From Sulfuriferula nivalis (GTDB lineage: Bacteria > Pseudomonadota > Gammaproteobacteria > Burkholderiales > Sulfuriferulaceae), in the NCBI RefSeq assembly GCF_009937995.1, contig NZ_AP021881.1, forward strand, positions 1 to 64,000: a DNA stretch of 64,000 nucleotides. The letters are read 5' to 3'. The notes under the pieces are model-generated. The model was not told where the DNA came from. It saw only the letters and a list, made by a program, of their open reading frames with translations, and ran no database searches. A program made the translations under genes and the position numbers. Position 1 is the stretch's first letter, and every line of letters starts with the position of its first letter. This document shows positions 27,442-36,636 of the stretch, one piece after another.

Positions 27442-29336
27442 GTCCATTACTGATACGGCCTGAACCAGAAAACAATGAAGGACCGCGAGGATATTTACTC
27501 AGATTGGCTGAAGCTAACTACTTGCAGATGATCGATCTGGAAAAGTTGGGTGTTCTTTTTACTCTCGATTCGTTGCAATCTAATGGGCTGATGCCCAATT
27601 CAGCGCTTGATCCAGTTTTATATGATTACCTGACGCGATTGACTGATTTATGGAACCAAAAACCCCGAATTTGGAATTCACAGGCTGCTCGATTCTGTCC
27701 ACACTGCCTGAAAAACGAGCCGGTTTGGCAAGTTGGGTGGGAGTTGTATTTCTACGATGCCTGTCCGGAGCATGGTGTCTGGTTAATTGATCGATGTAGT
27801 TCCTGTGGACAGAATATCAAGTGGGGTCGCGGAGCCCTTCTACGTTGCCAATGTGGTGCAGATTTGCGACAGGAAGTGCCAGTTGCTAGTAGTTCATCAG
27901 GTACGGCTTTGGTGAAAGTGCTGCAGAATATTCTGCATGACCGCCCAGATGAGGGAGCATTAATTCCTCTCCAAAAGCTGGATATTACTCAAATGCAACA
28001 GCTGACTCGATATATTGGTGCAGGTTTGCGCCCTGGGATGGGAATGCGGGCTCTTAAAATTCGGCATGCTGGAACGATGGCCATATCATGGACAATTACC
28101 TCGCATGCTGCGGAAGTATTTGCCAACTGGCCAGCAGCATTTCATGAATTGCTTAATCAATTTGAGAGGCAAGAATCTAGTCGCTCCTTAAAGTTCGTTA
28201 TAGGGCAGGCATATCGATATCTTTATACGGTTTTGTCTGCACCACAGTTTGACCCTGTGCGGTTTGCATTTGAGGAGTGGTTACTCAGTTCATGGAAAGG
28301 TGGTGTCGCGCGACGTAACCGCCGGTTAGTTGAAACAATTATGCATCGTGCAGAATGGATTCCGGCAAAACTGGCCTGTAGCGAACTTGGGATTTCCATG
28401 AAGCGTATTCAGTTTTTAGTTCAGTCTGGGATGCTGGAAGGGCAAACGACTGTGTATCAATCGGGTCGGCGTTTTCTGACGGTTAAGAAAACTGGGCTGG
28501 ATCAAGTTGCTTCATTCCTAAAAACGGGTATCAATCTTAAAACCGCTGCAAAACTGCTAGGATTTTCTAAGAAACGAATACGGGGAATCTTGCTACTGCT
28601 GTTCCCTAATGCATCTCGATCTGGCGGAGTATCAACGCCATGGTTTGTGCCGCTAGCTGATATCGACGCGGTGCTATCAATCCGAGAGAATTTACCTGTT
28701 GTTGCTCTTCCGGATGAGGGTTGCGTGTCTATTAATCATTTGCTTAGGTACTTTATCTGGACAGAGTCTGAAATGGTTGCACTTATTAAAGAGACCCAGC
28801 AGGGAAATATCAAAGCGGTTGGTGTGCAAGCAGATTTAGTTGGTGTTAATGGGGTGTTATACCGGGAAGCAGAAATCAGAGTATGGCGTGACCGGCATAA
28901 GCAAGGTCAGGGTTCTTGGCTGACCTTGGCCCAGGTGGCTGAAATTTTGATGATCCATAAAGAAGCTGCTAGTGACTTTATTCATCTTGGTTTTCTCCAG
29001 TCAGTGATGTTGCCGAGAATTTTGCCAGGTGGAGGGCATCGGATTTCTAGGGTTGATCTTGAGCATTTTCAGAAAGAGTACGTGACTAGCACAGAGATTG
29101 CCAGACGAGTGGAACAGCCTGCACGTAAAATCAGAGTTGCATTGGCCGGAAATGGTATTGCGCCAATTTCTGGTTCAAAAGTGGACTTTGGAAGACAGAC
29201 GCTATATATTAGAAGCGCTGTTGAGGCGTTTCTAGACTCGTCTGATTTTCTGGATGACAATGTAGGGAAATCTAATTTGATGGGAAATTTGCAGGCTTTG
29301 AGTCCCAACGATGATTCGAAACCCCTTGATTTTTAA
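27438..29336 (+). CDS. tniQ: TnsD/TniQ-family target selector
   Basis: The 632-residue protein has the TniQ N-terminal domain with zinc-binding cysteines (FCPHCL, CPEHG, CSSCG, CQCG between about residues 87 and 145). A long C-terminus contains several helix-turn-helix-like segments (TAAKLLGFSKKRIRG, LAQVAEILMIHKEA). TnsD-type proteins of this size bind a fixed chromosomal site, unlike the short TniQ of CRISPR-associated Tn7 elements. The insertion 3 bp after gyrB suggests its target lies in the gyrB 3' end. Its last codons contain a TnsB-like repeat, and the right transposon end begins just after the stop. Confidence 0.9.
   Translation: MSPLLIRPEPENNEGPRGYLLRLAEANYLQMIDLEKLGVLFTLDSLQSNGLMPNSALDPVLYDYLTRLTDLWNQKPRIWNSQAARFCPHCLKNEPVWQVGWELYFYDACPEHGVWLIDRCSSCGQNIKWGRGALLRCQCGADLRQEVPVASSSSGTALVKVLQNILHDRPDEGALIPLQKLDITQMQQLTRYIGAGLRPGMGMRALKIRHAGTMAISWTITSHAAEVFANWPAAFHELLNQFERQESSRSLKFVIGQAYRYLYTVLSAPQFDPVRFAFEEWLLSSWKGGVARRNRRLVETIMHRAEWIPAKLACSELGISMKRIQFLVQSGMLEGQTTVYQSGRRFLTVKKTGLDQVASFLKTGINLKTAAKLLGFSKKRIRGILLLLFPNASRSGGVSTPWFVPLADIDAVLSIRENLPVVALPDEGCVSINHLLRYFIWTESEMVALIKETQQGNIKAVGVQADLVGVNGVLYREAEIRVWRDRHKQGQGSWLTLAQVAEILMIHKEAASDFIHLGFLQSVMLPRILPGGGHRISRVDLEHFQKEYVTSTEIARRVEQPARKIRVALAGNGIAPISGSKVDFGRQTLYIRSAVEAFLDSSDFLDDNVGKSNLMGNLQALSPNDDSKPLDF
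29261..29287 (-). repeat. Internal TnsB-like repeat within the tniQ 3' end
   Basis: Read on the minus strand this is TTTCCCATCAAATTAGAT followed by TTCCC, resembling the CCCATCAGAGTTTAGATTT repeat of the left end. It lies about 80 bp inside the right end, as expected of a second right-end TnsB site, but falls in coding sequence. Confidence 0.5.
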
Positions 29337-29345
29337 CAACGCAAT

Positions 29346-29369
29346 TTCAATCTAAAATGGGATCCTACA
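29346..29369 (-). repeat. Right end of the Tn7-like element
   Basis: The complementary strand reads TGTAGGATCCCATTTTAGAT. The first 13 bases are identical to the left end, followed by a TTTAGAT motif. The end is only about 10 bp from the tniQ stop codon, so the right end is very compact. Confidence 0.85.
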
Positions 29370-29374
29370 AATTG

Positions 29375-29940
29375 TGTAGGATCCCATCAGAGTTTAGATT
29401 TTTCCCATTCGTTTAGATTTTGTGGGAATTTTGGTGGTTTATCATTTTCGAGTGGCAGAAGTTCCTTAGACCACTTTATTTGTGGGTTTATTGCCTATGA
29501 CGTACGATTTGTTGTTTCTTAACGAGTCAACACCCAAAGATACGCTCTTAAATCGCACGGTATGGCAATTTAAATATTGCTATACCGGTATAAAGGGTTT
29601 GAATCCTAACCATTGAACGCATTGCTTGTGAGTTTGGCTAGCCTCAAGGTTGACCAATTTCAGCAACGAAGAAGCGGCAATTACCCTATTCATTAGCCAT
29701 GATACTGAATAGGGTAAGTTATACTTTAGAGAAAGTATGAAGCGGTGCTTTTATTATCAGCAAGTCTTCATCTTTGGTCAGAATGCTATCCCAAATGGGC
29801 CTTATTTTGTTAAGAAGACACCATAAGGTAATGTAGGGAAATCTGACAAAATGAGAAACGCTTGGCTAGAAATTTCTCATCATGATTTGAAAGTGTATGA
29901 TTTCACGTTACCGATATCTAAACTCTGATGGGAACCTACA
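29375..29940 (+). mobile_element. 566-bp remnant or mini-element of a related Tn7-like transposon
   Basis: It begins with a 56-bp left end identical to that at 5524. It finishes with an inverted end at 29940 (TGTAGGTTCCCATC on the minus strand, followed by GAGTTTAGAT). No intact gene is inside. Near its right side, AATGTAGGGAAATCT at 29831-29845 repeats the end of tniQ and an open frame runs from there to the TGA at 29927-29929, as if it were the tail of an older TniQ gene. It abuts the main element with only AATTG between. Confidence 0.75.
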
Positions 29941-29968
29941 AGATGTTGTAGGTTGTAGTTTCCTAAAG

Positions 29969-30004
29969 TCGGCAGTTAGGCGAGTTATTTCGCTTAACTG
30001 CCGA
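29969..30004 (+). terminator. Strong hairpin, probable displaced gyrB terminator
   Basis: TCGGCAGTTAGGCGA (29969-29983) pairs with TCGCTTAACTGCCGA (29990-30004), a 15-bp stem with one G-T pair and a 6-nt loop. It is the first clear hairpin beyond the transposons. A T-rich tail is weak, so factor-assisted termination is possible. Confidence 0.55.
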
Positions 30005-30024
30005 TTGTGATTTCTGGGAATAAA

Positions 30025-30053
30025 ATCACTTATGCTTTATATGCATAAGTGAT
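30025..30053. promoter_or_regulatory. Palindrome upstream of the DUF455 gene
   Basis: ATCACTTATGC and GCATAAGTGAT form a perfect 11-bp inverted repeat around a 7-nt AT loop, about 40 bp before the DUF455 ATG. It could be an operator. The AT loop resembles a -10 element (TATATGC). Confidence 0.45.
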
Positions 30054-30093
30054 AATCACGTAAATTAACCGCAATACAGCCCAAGTGTAAAAT

Positions 30094-30900
30094 ATGCTCA
30101 CTAATTTATTTGTTAAAACATTAAGCTGCATACAGGCGTGTGATGTTGATTATAAATTAGAGCAGGTAGCTTCTTTGCGTCGTGCGTGGCTGGCTGATGA
30201 AATCAGTTATGCGCATGACGCTACGCCTATTATCCTTATTCCAGACCCAGGCAGGCCATCCAAGCCCGAATTAATCTCGGCGTTACTGGTAGAAAAACGC
30301 AAATTATCTACGGTAGATGGTAGGGCCGCATTGATACATGCGCTCGCCCACATCGAATTTAATGCAATTAACTTGGCGTTGGATGCCATATATCGTTTTC
30401 GTGATTTACCGCGAGATTACTATGAAGACTGGTTACGAGTAGCAGCCGAAGAAGCATATCATTTTTCCTTATTGCGAGCGCATTTGCAAAGCCTGGGTTA
30501 TGAATACGGTGATTTCAGCGCGCATAATGGGTTGTGGGACATGGCGGTACAGACAGCGCATGATCCACTGGTTCGTATGGCGCTGGTGCCGCGGGTGCTG
30601 GAAGCGCGAGGCTTAGATGCGCTGCCAGCTATCATGCATAAGTTGACATCCGTGGGTGCGGATGACGCAGCAGCAATATTGGCGATTATTCTGCGTGATG
30701 AAGTTGGGCATGTCGCAGTAGGCAACCGTTGGTATGCATACTTATGTGCTCAGCAAGGCGTGGAGCCAGTGGCAACATTCCGGCGGCTATTGCGTGAATA
30801 TAATGCACCCAAGTTACGTAAACCCATCCATATTGAAGCACGTATTGCCGCAGGATTTACGCCAGAAGAAATGGATATGTTTGCAGAACTTGCTAACTAG
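30094..30900 (+). CDS. DUF455 ferritin-like protein
   Basis: This 268-residue protein has a diiron-type helical core: Glu and His ligands in HALAHIEFNAINLALDA near residue 89, EEAYHF near 122, and RDEVGHVAVG near 206. Ferritin-like DUF455 proteins often associate with tRNA-modifying or oxidoreductase systems. The exact reaction is not known. It is a core gene just past the transposon insertion, with its own palindromic upstream region. Confidence 0.88.
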   Translation: MLTNLFVKTLSCIQACDVDYKLEQVASLRRAWLADEISYAHDATPIILIPDPGRPSKPELISALLVEKRKLSTVDGRAALIHALAHIEFNAINLALDAIYRFRDLPRDYYEDWLRVAAEEAYHFSLLRAHLQSLGYEYGDFSAHNGLWDMAVQTAHDPLVRMALVPRVLEARGLDALPAIMHKLTSVGADDAAAILAIILRDEVGHVAVGNRWYAYLCAQQGVEPVATFRRLLREYNAPKLRKPIHIEARIAAGFTPEEMDMFAELAN

Positions 30901-30981
30901 CTGAATCTACAATATAATGCTCGGTTTCCCCCCTTGCCCTACCGCTTACGCACGGAGGGCTTTAACCAGAAGGAGTTTTGC

Positions 30982-31359
30982 ATGCGTCATTATGAAATCG
31001 TGTTTATCGTACACCCTGATCAAAGCGAGCAAGTGCCTGCGATGATCGAGCGTTACCGCACCCAAGTTACTACACGCAATGGTCAAATCCATCGCTTGGA
31101 AGACTGGGGTCGTCGCCAAATGGCTTACCCAATTCAAAAAGTTCACAAAGCACACTATGTGTTAATGAACATTGAATGTGATCAAGAAACCCTGGATGAA
31201 TTAGAGCACGGCTTTAAATTCAACGATGCGGTTTTGCGTCATCTGACTGTTCGTATGGATGAAGCTGTGACTGCACCTTCACCAATGATGAAAGATGAAA
31301 AATCACGTTCTTTGACTTCGAACACTGAAGCTGCTCCTGAAGCCGTAGAAGCTGCTTAA
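30982..31359 (+). CDS. rpsF: 30S ribosomal protein S6
   Basis: This 125-residue protein begins [15 protein letters not shown], with typical RNA-binding [13 protein letters not shown] and a C-terminal acidic tail. ATG 30982 is preceded by AAGGAG. A longer frame from 30934 would add an untypical N-terminus. It is the first gene of the rpsF-priB-rpsR-rplI operon. Confidence 0.97.
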   Translation: MRHYEIVFIVHPDQSEQVPAMIERYRTQVTTRNGQIHRLEDWGRRQMAYPIQKVHKAHYVLMNIECDQETLDELEHGFKFNDAVLRHLTVRMDEAVTAPSPMMKDEKSRSLTSNTEAAPEAVEAA

Positions 31360-31364
31360 TTTAT

Positions 31365-31661
31365 TTGCAAGCTAATCAGGTTGAGTTCAGCGGCATACTT
31401 ATCCAACGCGATGCATTACGTTACACGCCAGCAGGTTTGCCTTTAATTGAATGTAAGATTCTGCATGAATCACAGCAAATTGAAGCAAACATGGCAAGGC
31501 AGGTAAAAGTAGAGTTAGCAGCGTTAGCGGTAGGTGATATAGCTAAAAAATTGAGTCAATTAGAATTAGCGCAAACATTAAGCGTCTCTGGATTTCTCGC
31601 GCAAAAGAGTCAGAAAAGTTCACATATAGTGCTGCATATTTGCAGCTTAGAAAACATTTAG
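31365..31661 (+). CDS. priB: Primosomal replication protein N (PriB)
   Basis: This is a 98-residue single OB-fold protein (VEFSGILIQRDALRYTPAG...) that stabilises PriA at restarting forks. The position between rpsF and rpsR is conserved in beta- and gammaproteobacteria. The only fitting start is TTG at 31365, 5 bp after rpsF, with no evident ribosome-binding site, which suggests translational coupling. Confidence 0.92.
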   Translation: MQANQVEFSGILIQRDALRYTPAGLPLIECKILHESQQIEANMARQVKVELAALAVGDIAKKLSQLELAQTLSVSGFLAQKSQKSSHIVLHICSLENI

Positions 31662-31674
31662 ATAGGAGCGCATC

Positions 31675-31947
31675 ATGCCTCGTCCAACTAATAGCAAGAC
31701 CAATACCAAACGTCGGGAAGGTTCCCGTCAGTTGTTCAAACGTCGTAAGTTCTGCCGCTTTACCGTTGAAGGTATCGCTTGGGTAGATTACAAAGATGCT
31801 GAACTGTTAAAAGACTTTGTGGCTGAAAATGGCAAAATCATTCCTGCACGTATCACAGGAACAAAAACCCGTTTTCAACGTCAGTTGTCAACCGCTATCA
31901 AGCGTGCTCGCTTCCTCGCGTTGATGCCTTACACCGACTTGCACTAG
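31675..31947 (+). CDS. rpsR: 30S ribosomal protein S18
   Basis: A 90-residue protein with the S18 core ([34 protein letters not shown]). GATAGGAGCG lies just before the ATG. It is the third gene of the ribosomal operon. Confidence 0.97.
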   Translation: MPRPTNSKTNTKRREGSRQLFKRRKFCRFTVEGIAWVDYKDAELLKDFVAENGKIIPARITGTKTRFQRQLSTAIKRARFLALMPYTDLH

Positions 31948-31956
31948 GAGATTACC

Positions 31957-32406
31957 ATGCAAATTATTCTTATGGAAAAAGTGGTTAACCTCGGTACTTT
32001 AGGTGATGTGGTTAAAGTTAAAGACGGTTACGCACGTAACTTCTTGATCCCTCAAGGTAAAGCTAAGCGTGCAACCGCTGCTAACCTGAAGCATTTTGAA
32101 GAGCGTCGTGCTGAATTAGAAAAAGCACAAGCAGCAACATTGGCAGCAGCTCAAGCGCGTGCAGCTAAATTAGTTGAGTACGTTTTAGTCGTATCGCAAA
32201 AAGCAGGTATGGATGGTCGTTTGTTTGGTTCTATCACCAACATCGATATTGCTGAAGGCTTGAATGCAGCTGGTATTGAAGTCGCTAAAGCAGAAATTCG
32301 TATGCCTAATGGCCCATTAAAGGCTATTGGTGATTTCCCAGTTAGCATTTCATTGCATACTGACGTAGTTGCTGAAATCACGGTTACTGTTCAAGGCGAA
32401 CGTTAA
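31957..32406 (+). CDS. rplI: 50S ribosomal protein L9
   Basis: This 149-residue protein has the L9 N-terminal signature [22 protein letters not shown], a linking helix rich in Ala/Glu/Lys, and the C-terminal 23S-binding domain. AGGAG precedes the ATG. It is the last gene of the operon, followed by two hairpins, the second a clear terminator. Confidence 0.97.
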   Translation: MQIILMEKVVNLGTLGDVVKVKDGYARNFLIPQGKAKRATAANLKHFEERRAELEKAQAATLAAAQARAAKLVEYVLVVSQKAGMDGRLFGSITNIDIAEGLNAAGIEVAKAEIRMPNGPLKAIGDFPVSISLHTDVVAEITVTVQGER

Positions 32407-32452
32407 TCGTAGTTTACCGATCGGGATTTAATCCCGATTAGGCTACATAAAC

Positions 32453-32479
32453 AAAAAGGACGGTTTAACCGTCCTTTTT
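32453..32479. terminator. Bidirectional terminator between rplI and xerC
   Basis: AAAAAGGACGG and CCGTCCTTTTT are perfect complements (32453-32463 and 32469-32479) with a 5-nt loop. They serve rplI on the plus strand and overlap the end of xerC on the minus strand. A smaller stem TCGGGAT/ATCCCGA lies at 32421-32437. Confidence 0.88.
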
Positions 32480-33355
32480 GTTGTCCGCTCGTTTTTTTGC
32501 GCGCGGATGAGCTTGATCGTAAGTCATAGCCAAGTGTTGAAAATCGAGTTGCGTGTATATCTGCGTCGTACTGATGCTGGCATGGCCGAGCAATTCTTGC
32601 ACCGCACGTAAATCCCCAGACGATTGTAATAAGTGCGAAGCAAAAGCATGGCGCAAGACATGCGGGTGTACATTCGCATTCACCCCGGCTATAGCAGCAC
32701 GTCGTTTCAAACGTAATGCAATTGCACGCTGGCTGAGATGCGTGTTGTTGCGTCCAGGAAAGACAGCATCCGTTTGCGAAGGACGTTGTTCTAGCCATGT
32801 TTGCAAAGCAATAAGCGCAACCTCGCCTATCGGCACAATACGCGCTTTGTTGCCCTTCCCGACTATGTGAATTTCGGCTTGTGCAATGTCCAGTTGGCTC
32901 ATGCGTAAACTGGCGAGTTCGGTCAGTCGCAAACCGGATGAATAAAACAGCTCGAACATTGCACTGTCGCGTACGTCCAGCGCATCATCGGTATGCGTTT
33001 CCAGTAGTTGTTGGGTTTGCTCTACTGACAGACTGTGCGGCAAAGCGCGGCGATGCTTGGGTGCGCGTAAGCCATCACAAGGATTATTGCTATAACCGTG
33101 ACGTAAGTTGAGATAGCGATAAAAACCGCGCCATGAAGATAAGATACGCGCCAGGCTTTTGCCAGATAGCCCTTGTGCGTGCAGACGCGCAACGATACGA
33201 CGTATATCATGCGCCAGTGCCTGTTCCAGCGTTGTGGAATTAAGATGTAGTAATAAAAGTTTGATGTCACGCTGGTAGTTGTCCAGCGTAAGCGCAGCTA
33301 ATCCACGTTCAGCACCGATATAATCGAGATACGCGGCTAGCAGCTGATCGTTCAT
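32465..33355 (-). CDS. xerC: Tyrosine recombinase XerC
   Basis: This is the site-specific recombinase that resolves chromosome dimers at dif with XerD. The 296-residue protein has an N-terminal SAM-like core-binding domain (YLDYIGAERGLAALTLDNY), and catalytic residues Arg in SSGLRLTELAS, His/Arg in HPHVLRHAFASHLL, and Tyr in ISTTQIYTQLD. Its start overlaps the DUF484 gene stop, and DUF484 overlaps dapF: the classic dapF-DUF484-xerC unit. Confidence 0.94.
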   Translation of the reverse strand: MNDQLLAAYLDYIGAERGLAALTLDNYQRDIKLLLLHLNSTTLEQALAHDIRRIVARLHAQGLSGKSLARILSSWRGFYRYLNLRHGYSNNPCDGLRAPKHRRALPHSLSVEQTQQLLETHTDDALDVRDSAMFELFYSSGLRLTELASLRMSQLDIAQAEIHIVGKGNKARIVPIGEVALIALQTWLEQRPSQTDAVFPGRNNTHLSQRAIALRLKRRAAIAGVNANVHPHVLRHAFASHLLQSSGDLRAVQELLGHASISTTQIYTQLDFQHLAMTYDQAHPRAKKRADNKKDG

Positions 33356-33987
33356 GTCATGCGTTGCACACCTGATGCAATTAACTCGCCCAGACGTTGC
33401 AAGTACAAAGTCCCCATTTGCGGGTAAAAACGTTGCGCATCTTCAGATGCAAGTACAAGCACACCTAAGGTCTCATTATGTTTTAATGGGACTGCGGCAT
33501 AGGAACGCAGCATCGTCGTATCACCAAGCCATGACAGCGCCTCCTCGTGCAGATATGCGCCACATTGAGGGTGGGGCATGTTGTTCACCCAACTAATCAG
33601 GTCTTCTGAGCAAGGTGAAAATTCAGCACCCGATCCAGCACCATTCCAAATTCGGATACACGCATGCGGGATGTCGAAAGCTTCACGTAAATTTAAATAC
33701 AGTGCATGAATAAGTGTATCTAGCTCGCGAGCCGCTATGGTGGCGGTAGCTACATGATGCATTTTTTGAGAAATGACATCGTTTTCTTCACCGAATTGTA
33801 TTAACTCAGCCAGTTTGTTTTCAAGTAATGATACTTTATCGCGCAAATTCAGGATCTGACGTTCAGCGATAGGTATCGCGCGTCCATCGTGAGGGTGATT
33901 AAAACGAATATCCGTTAATAAATGCGGGTACTGGTCAAAGAACTCCGGATGAGCGGCGAGATAACGGGCAATTTCTTCAGTTTTCAT
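33352..33987 (-). CDS. DUF484 family protein
   Basis: This 211-residue protein has a GAF-like fold: an N-terminal helical [17 protein letters not shown] motif characteristic of DUF484, a coiled coil ([13 protein letters not shown]), and a C-terminal GAF domain ending [11 protein letters not shown]. Function is unknown, but the gene is almost always between dapF and xerC, overlapping both by 4 bp here. Confidence 0.9.
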   Translation of the reverse strand: MKTEEIARYLAAHPEFFDQYPHLLTDIRFNHPHDGRAIPIAERQILNLRDKVSLLENKLAELIQFGEENDVISQKMHHVATATIAARELDTLIHALYLNLREAFDIPHACIRIWNGAGSGAEFSPCSEDLISWVNNMPHPQCGAYLHEEALSWLGDTTMLRSYAAVPLKHNETLGVLVLASEDAQRFYPQMGTLYLQRLGELIASGVQRMT

Positions 33988-34814
33988 AACGAGATTTCGG
34001 CTTCAAAAACATTAACAGTAGGGCCAGTCAGCCAAACGGGCGTATTACCACCACCCCATGAAATAGTCAGCGTACCACCATGGGTGCTGACTTCAACTTG
34101 CTGATCCAATAAACCTAAGCTTATTCCTGCAACGACTGCCGCACAAGCACCTGTGCCACAGGCGAGGGTTTCACCTGCACCGCGTTCGAATACACGTAAA
34201 CGGATATGGCTACGGTCAACGATCTGCATAAATCCAGCATTGACTCGATTGGGGAAGCGCGGGTGTATTTCGATAAGCGCACCGCTAGTGGTGACAGGTG
34301 CGGTATCAACATCATCAACCAGCAACACTGCATGCGGGTTACCCATGGAAAGTGCACAGATAGTCAGATCTTTACCGGCAACATCAAGCGTATAAGTGAG
34401 CGCACGCTCTGTCGCTACAAATGGAATGTCAACGGGTTCAAAACGTGGTGCGCCCATGTTGACGGTAACACGACCATCATTTTCCAGTTTGGGCACGATG
34501 ATGCCGGACGCCGTTTCGACGCGAATTTCGTGCTGCTGTGTCAGGCTATGGTCATGCACAAAACGTACAAAACAACGGGCACCGTTGCCACATTGTTCAA
34601 CTTCGCTACCATCAGCATTAAAAATACGATAGCGAAAATCGGCATCATCACGTGTAGGGCGTTCAACCAGCAACAACTGATCACAACCTACGCCCATGTG
34701 TCTGTCGGCAATATGGCGAATTTGCTCGGCGCTGAGATTCACGGTCTGGTTGATTGCATCAATGACAACAAAATCATTGCCGGCACCATGCATTTTGGTA
34801 AATTTAATATTCAT
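33984..34814 (-). CDS. dapF: Diaminopimelate epimerase
   Basis: DapF converts LL- to meso-diaminopimelate for lysine and peptidoglycan. The 276-residue protein begins [16 protein letters not shown] and carries both catalytic cysteines, in EQCGNGARC and [10 protein letters not shown]. It is first in the dapF-DUF484-xerC chain and follows the acyltransferase gene with a 1-bp overlap. Confidence 0.97.
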   Translation of the reverse strand: MNIKFTKMHGAGNDFVVIDAINQTVNLSAEQIRHIADRHMGVGCDQLLLVERPTRDDADFRYRIFNADGSEVEQCGNGARCFVRFVHDHSLTQQHEIRVETASGIIVPKLENDGRVTVNMGAPRFEPVDIPFVATERALTYTLDVAGKDLTICALSMGNPHAVLLVDDVDTAPVTTSGALIEIHPRFPNRVNAGFMQIVDRSHIRLRVFERGAGETLACGTGACAAVVAGISLGLLDQQVEVSTHGGTLTISWGGGNTPVWLTGPTVNVFEAEISL

Positions 34815-35737
34815 TATTTATACACACTAGTTTCACCTAAAGGGCGTGTTTTGAAACGTTTATGTAACCAGAAGTACTGCTCTGGCATTTCGAGTACACG
34901 CTCTTCAATAAAAGCATTCATGCGGGTAATATCGGCCAGCATATTATCGCTAGGGAAATTATCCCAGGCAGGATAAAACTTTAGCACATAGCCTAGTCCG
35001 TTTGGTAATTGGCGAGTGACTGCAGGCAATATATTCGCGTGAGAGACTTTTGCCAGGCGCGGCAGCGCATTAATAGTTGCAGCGGGAACGCCAAAGAATG
35101 GGGCGAATTCAGCATCTTTTGCACCAAAGTCCTGATCGGGCAGGTAATACAATGCTGCGCCACGCTTGATTTCCCGGATAAGTGGGCGCACACCTTCGTG
35201 GCGTGAGATCAGTGTATGTTCGCCAAACCTGTGACGAGCTTTCAGCATCAATGCATCAAACAGAGGATTCTTCAGCCGGCTATACATAGACACCAATTTG
35301 TAATGCTTAAGTAGTAGTGGCACGCCACCCATATCTAAACCTACAAAATGGGGTGCTAGCAAAATTACTGGTTCATTCTGTATCGCTTCAAAATGTTCCC
35401 ATCCTTCAACTTGCACTAATTTTCCTGCGCGTTGATGGCTGGACCAGAACAAAATGCCATGTTCCAGTGCTGCACGACTCAGGACTTGGAAGTGCCGATG
35501 CAAGACTTGATTACGTTGCTTTTCAGACCATGCAGGAAAACATAAGGCCAGATTTTTCTCACCAATACGGCGGCGTTTACCCGCCAGATAATAAATGACA
35601 TAGCCTATGCCCTCCCCCACTCGTCCAAGTACAGATGAGGGTAATAAATGGAGCAGCCATAGCAAGCCGATACCCAGTCGCGTCATAAGTTGCGAAAAGA
35701 TAGCGGATATCTGCTTGGAAAGTTCTTTGAATAACAA
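34814..35737 (-). CDS. Lipid A biosynthesis acyltransferase (LpxL/HtrB-like)
   Basis: This inner-membrane acyltransferase is predicted to add a secondary acyl chain to lipid A. The product has an N-terminal membrane helix ([18 protein letters not shown]) and the HxxxxD-type catalytic motif [11 protein letters not shown]. It also has [10 protein letters not shown] and DQDFGAKD motifs of the family. The first ATG gives 307 residues. The second in-frame ATG (at 35686, MTRLGIG) matches the usual start better. A paralogue follows at 35752, so the pair may add two different chains. Confidence 0.88.
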   Translation of the reverse strand: MLFKELSKQISAIFSQLMTRLGIGLLWLLHLLPSSVLGRVGEGIGYVIYYLAGKRRRIGEKNLALCFPAWSEKQRNQVLHRHFQVLSRAALEHGILFWSSHQRAGKLVQVEGWEHFEAIQNEPVILLAPHFVGLDMGGVPLLLKHYKLVSMYSRLKNPLFDALMLKARHRFGEHTLISRHEGVRPLIREIKRGAALYYLPDQDFGAKDAEFAPFFGVPAATINALPRLAKVSHANILPAVTRQLPNGLGYVLKFYPAWDNFPSDNMLADITRMNAFIEERVLEMPEQYFWLHKRFKTRPLGETSVYK

Positions 35738-35751
35738 TTGGAGAATGCCAA

Positions 35752-36636
35752 TTATGCGTCTGGTGGCGGTTCAACACCACCCGGACGTTTGTAACGGTTA
35801 TAACTCCATAAATATTGTGTAGGGTATTTACGGATAAGCTGTTCCAGCGCCACATTGAGTGCGATGCTTGCCGCCTGTTTGTCGCCACTCATATCGGCAT
35901 CTAAGGGCTCGATATGAATAACATAGCCTTGGCCATTGGGCAGTCGTTCACCAAACATCAGCAAGGGTACTGCGCCCGTGGATTGATGTAAGCGTGCAAC
36001 CAAGGTAGGTGTATAAGCAGGTCGACCAAAGAAATTGGCCCATACACCTTCTCCTCGGCTTGCAACCTGATCCGGTAGCACACCAACCGCCTCACCTTTT
36101 TTCAGCGCAGTCAGCAATGCCCGTACACCTTTGACATCAGTGGTGGCAAGGCTAATTTGACCCCGTGCGCGCCCTGCACGCATCATATTCTCTGCCCAAG
36201 CTTGTCTTGGCGGTTTATACATGACCGTCATTGGTCGTCGAGCAGCGTAGTAAAGACTCACTATTTCAAAACAGCCCAGATGCGGAGTCATTGCCAGAAT
36301 ACCTTTGCCCGATTGGGCAGCGGCCTCTACATGCTCCCAGCCATGACATGCTTGTACCAATTTCAAAACATCCTGATAAGGACGTAACCAGATAGGCAAA
36401 ATTTCAGCTGCCCCTCTGCCAATTTCACGCGCTGTCTGTTGTAGTAATCGCTGATAATCTGCGTCATCACTGGCAATCTGACTTTGTGCGAGGTTCTGCT
36501 GAATTTTAGCGGCATAGCGTTTGTCGCTGCGATAAGTCAGCCAGCCACCAAAAGCGCCTATGCCATGCCAGAATCGCAGAGGTAACTTTGCCAATAATCG
36601 AAGAATAAATAAACGCATGCAGTCAGGAGTGAGCAA
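35752..36636 (-). CDS. Second lipid A-type lysophospholipid acyltransferase
   Basis: This protein of about 290 residues has an N-terminal membrane anchor (FILRLLAKLPLRFWHGIG), the catalytic MTPHLGCFEIVSLY (HxxxxE variant), and LPDQVASRGEG. ATG at 36618 (MRLFILRLLA) is the likelier start. Adjacent to the LpxL-like gene on the same strand, it is probably the second late acyltransferase. It is divergent from metK, with the promoters in 36637-36740. Confidence 0.86.
   Translation of the reverse strand: MLTPDCMRLFILRLLAKLPLRFWHGIGAFGGWLTYRSDKRYAAKIQQNLAQSQIASDDADYQRLLQQTAREIGRGAAEILPIWLRPYQDVLKLVQACHGWEHVEAAAQSGKGILAMTPHLGCFEIVSLYYAARRPMTVMYKPPRQAWAENMMRAGRARGQISLATTDVKGVRALLTALKKGEAVGVLPDQVASRGEGVWANFFGRPAYTPTLVARLHQSTGAVPLLMFGERLPNGQGYVIHIEPLDADMSGDKQAASIALNVALEQLIRKYPTQYLWSYNRYKRPGGVEPPPDA

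Larger units (their letters stand above)
5524..29369 (+). mobile_element. Tn7-like transposon inserted just downstream of gyrB
   Basis: The element is bounded by inverted TGTAGGATCCCAT ends: left end at 5524 and right end, reading inward on the other strand, at 29369. It encodes a TnsA-TnsB-TnsC-TniQ operon at its right side, reading toward the right end. Its cargo has defence genes, an IS3-family insertion and decaying toxin-antitoxin relics. The left end is 3 bp past the gyrB stop. No clean 5-bp target duplication is seen: AAAAT precedes the left end and AATTG follows the right end. Base composition varies sharply within the element, suggesting assembly from several sources. Confidence 0.88.

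Noticed and set aside
5524-29369. Possible CRISPR array or Cas genes within the Tn7-like element
   Set aside because: Some Tn7-like elements carry CRISPR systems, but no regularly spaced repeats or Cas-like proteins were found; the long TniQ also favours site-specific targeting.
34206-34976. 256-codon plus-strand frame opposite dapF
   Set aside because: It is antisense to dapF, whose catalytic motifs and position are certain.
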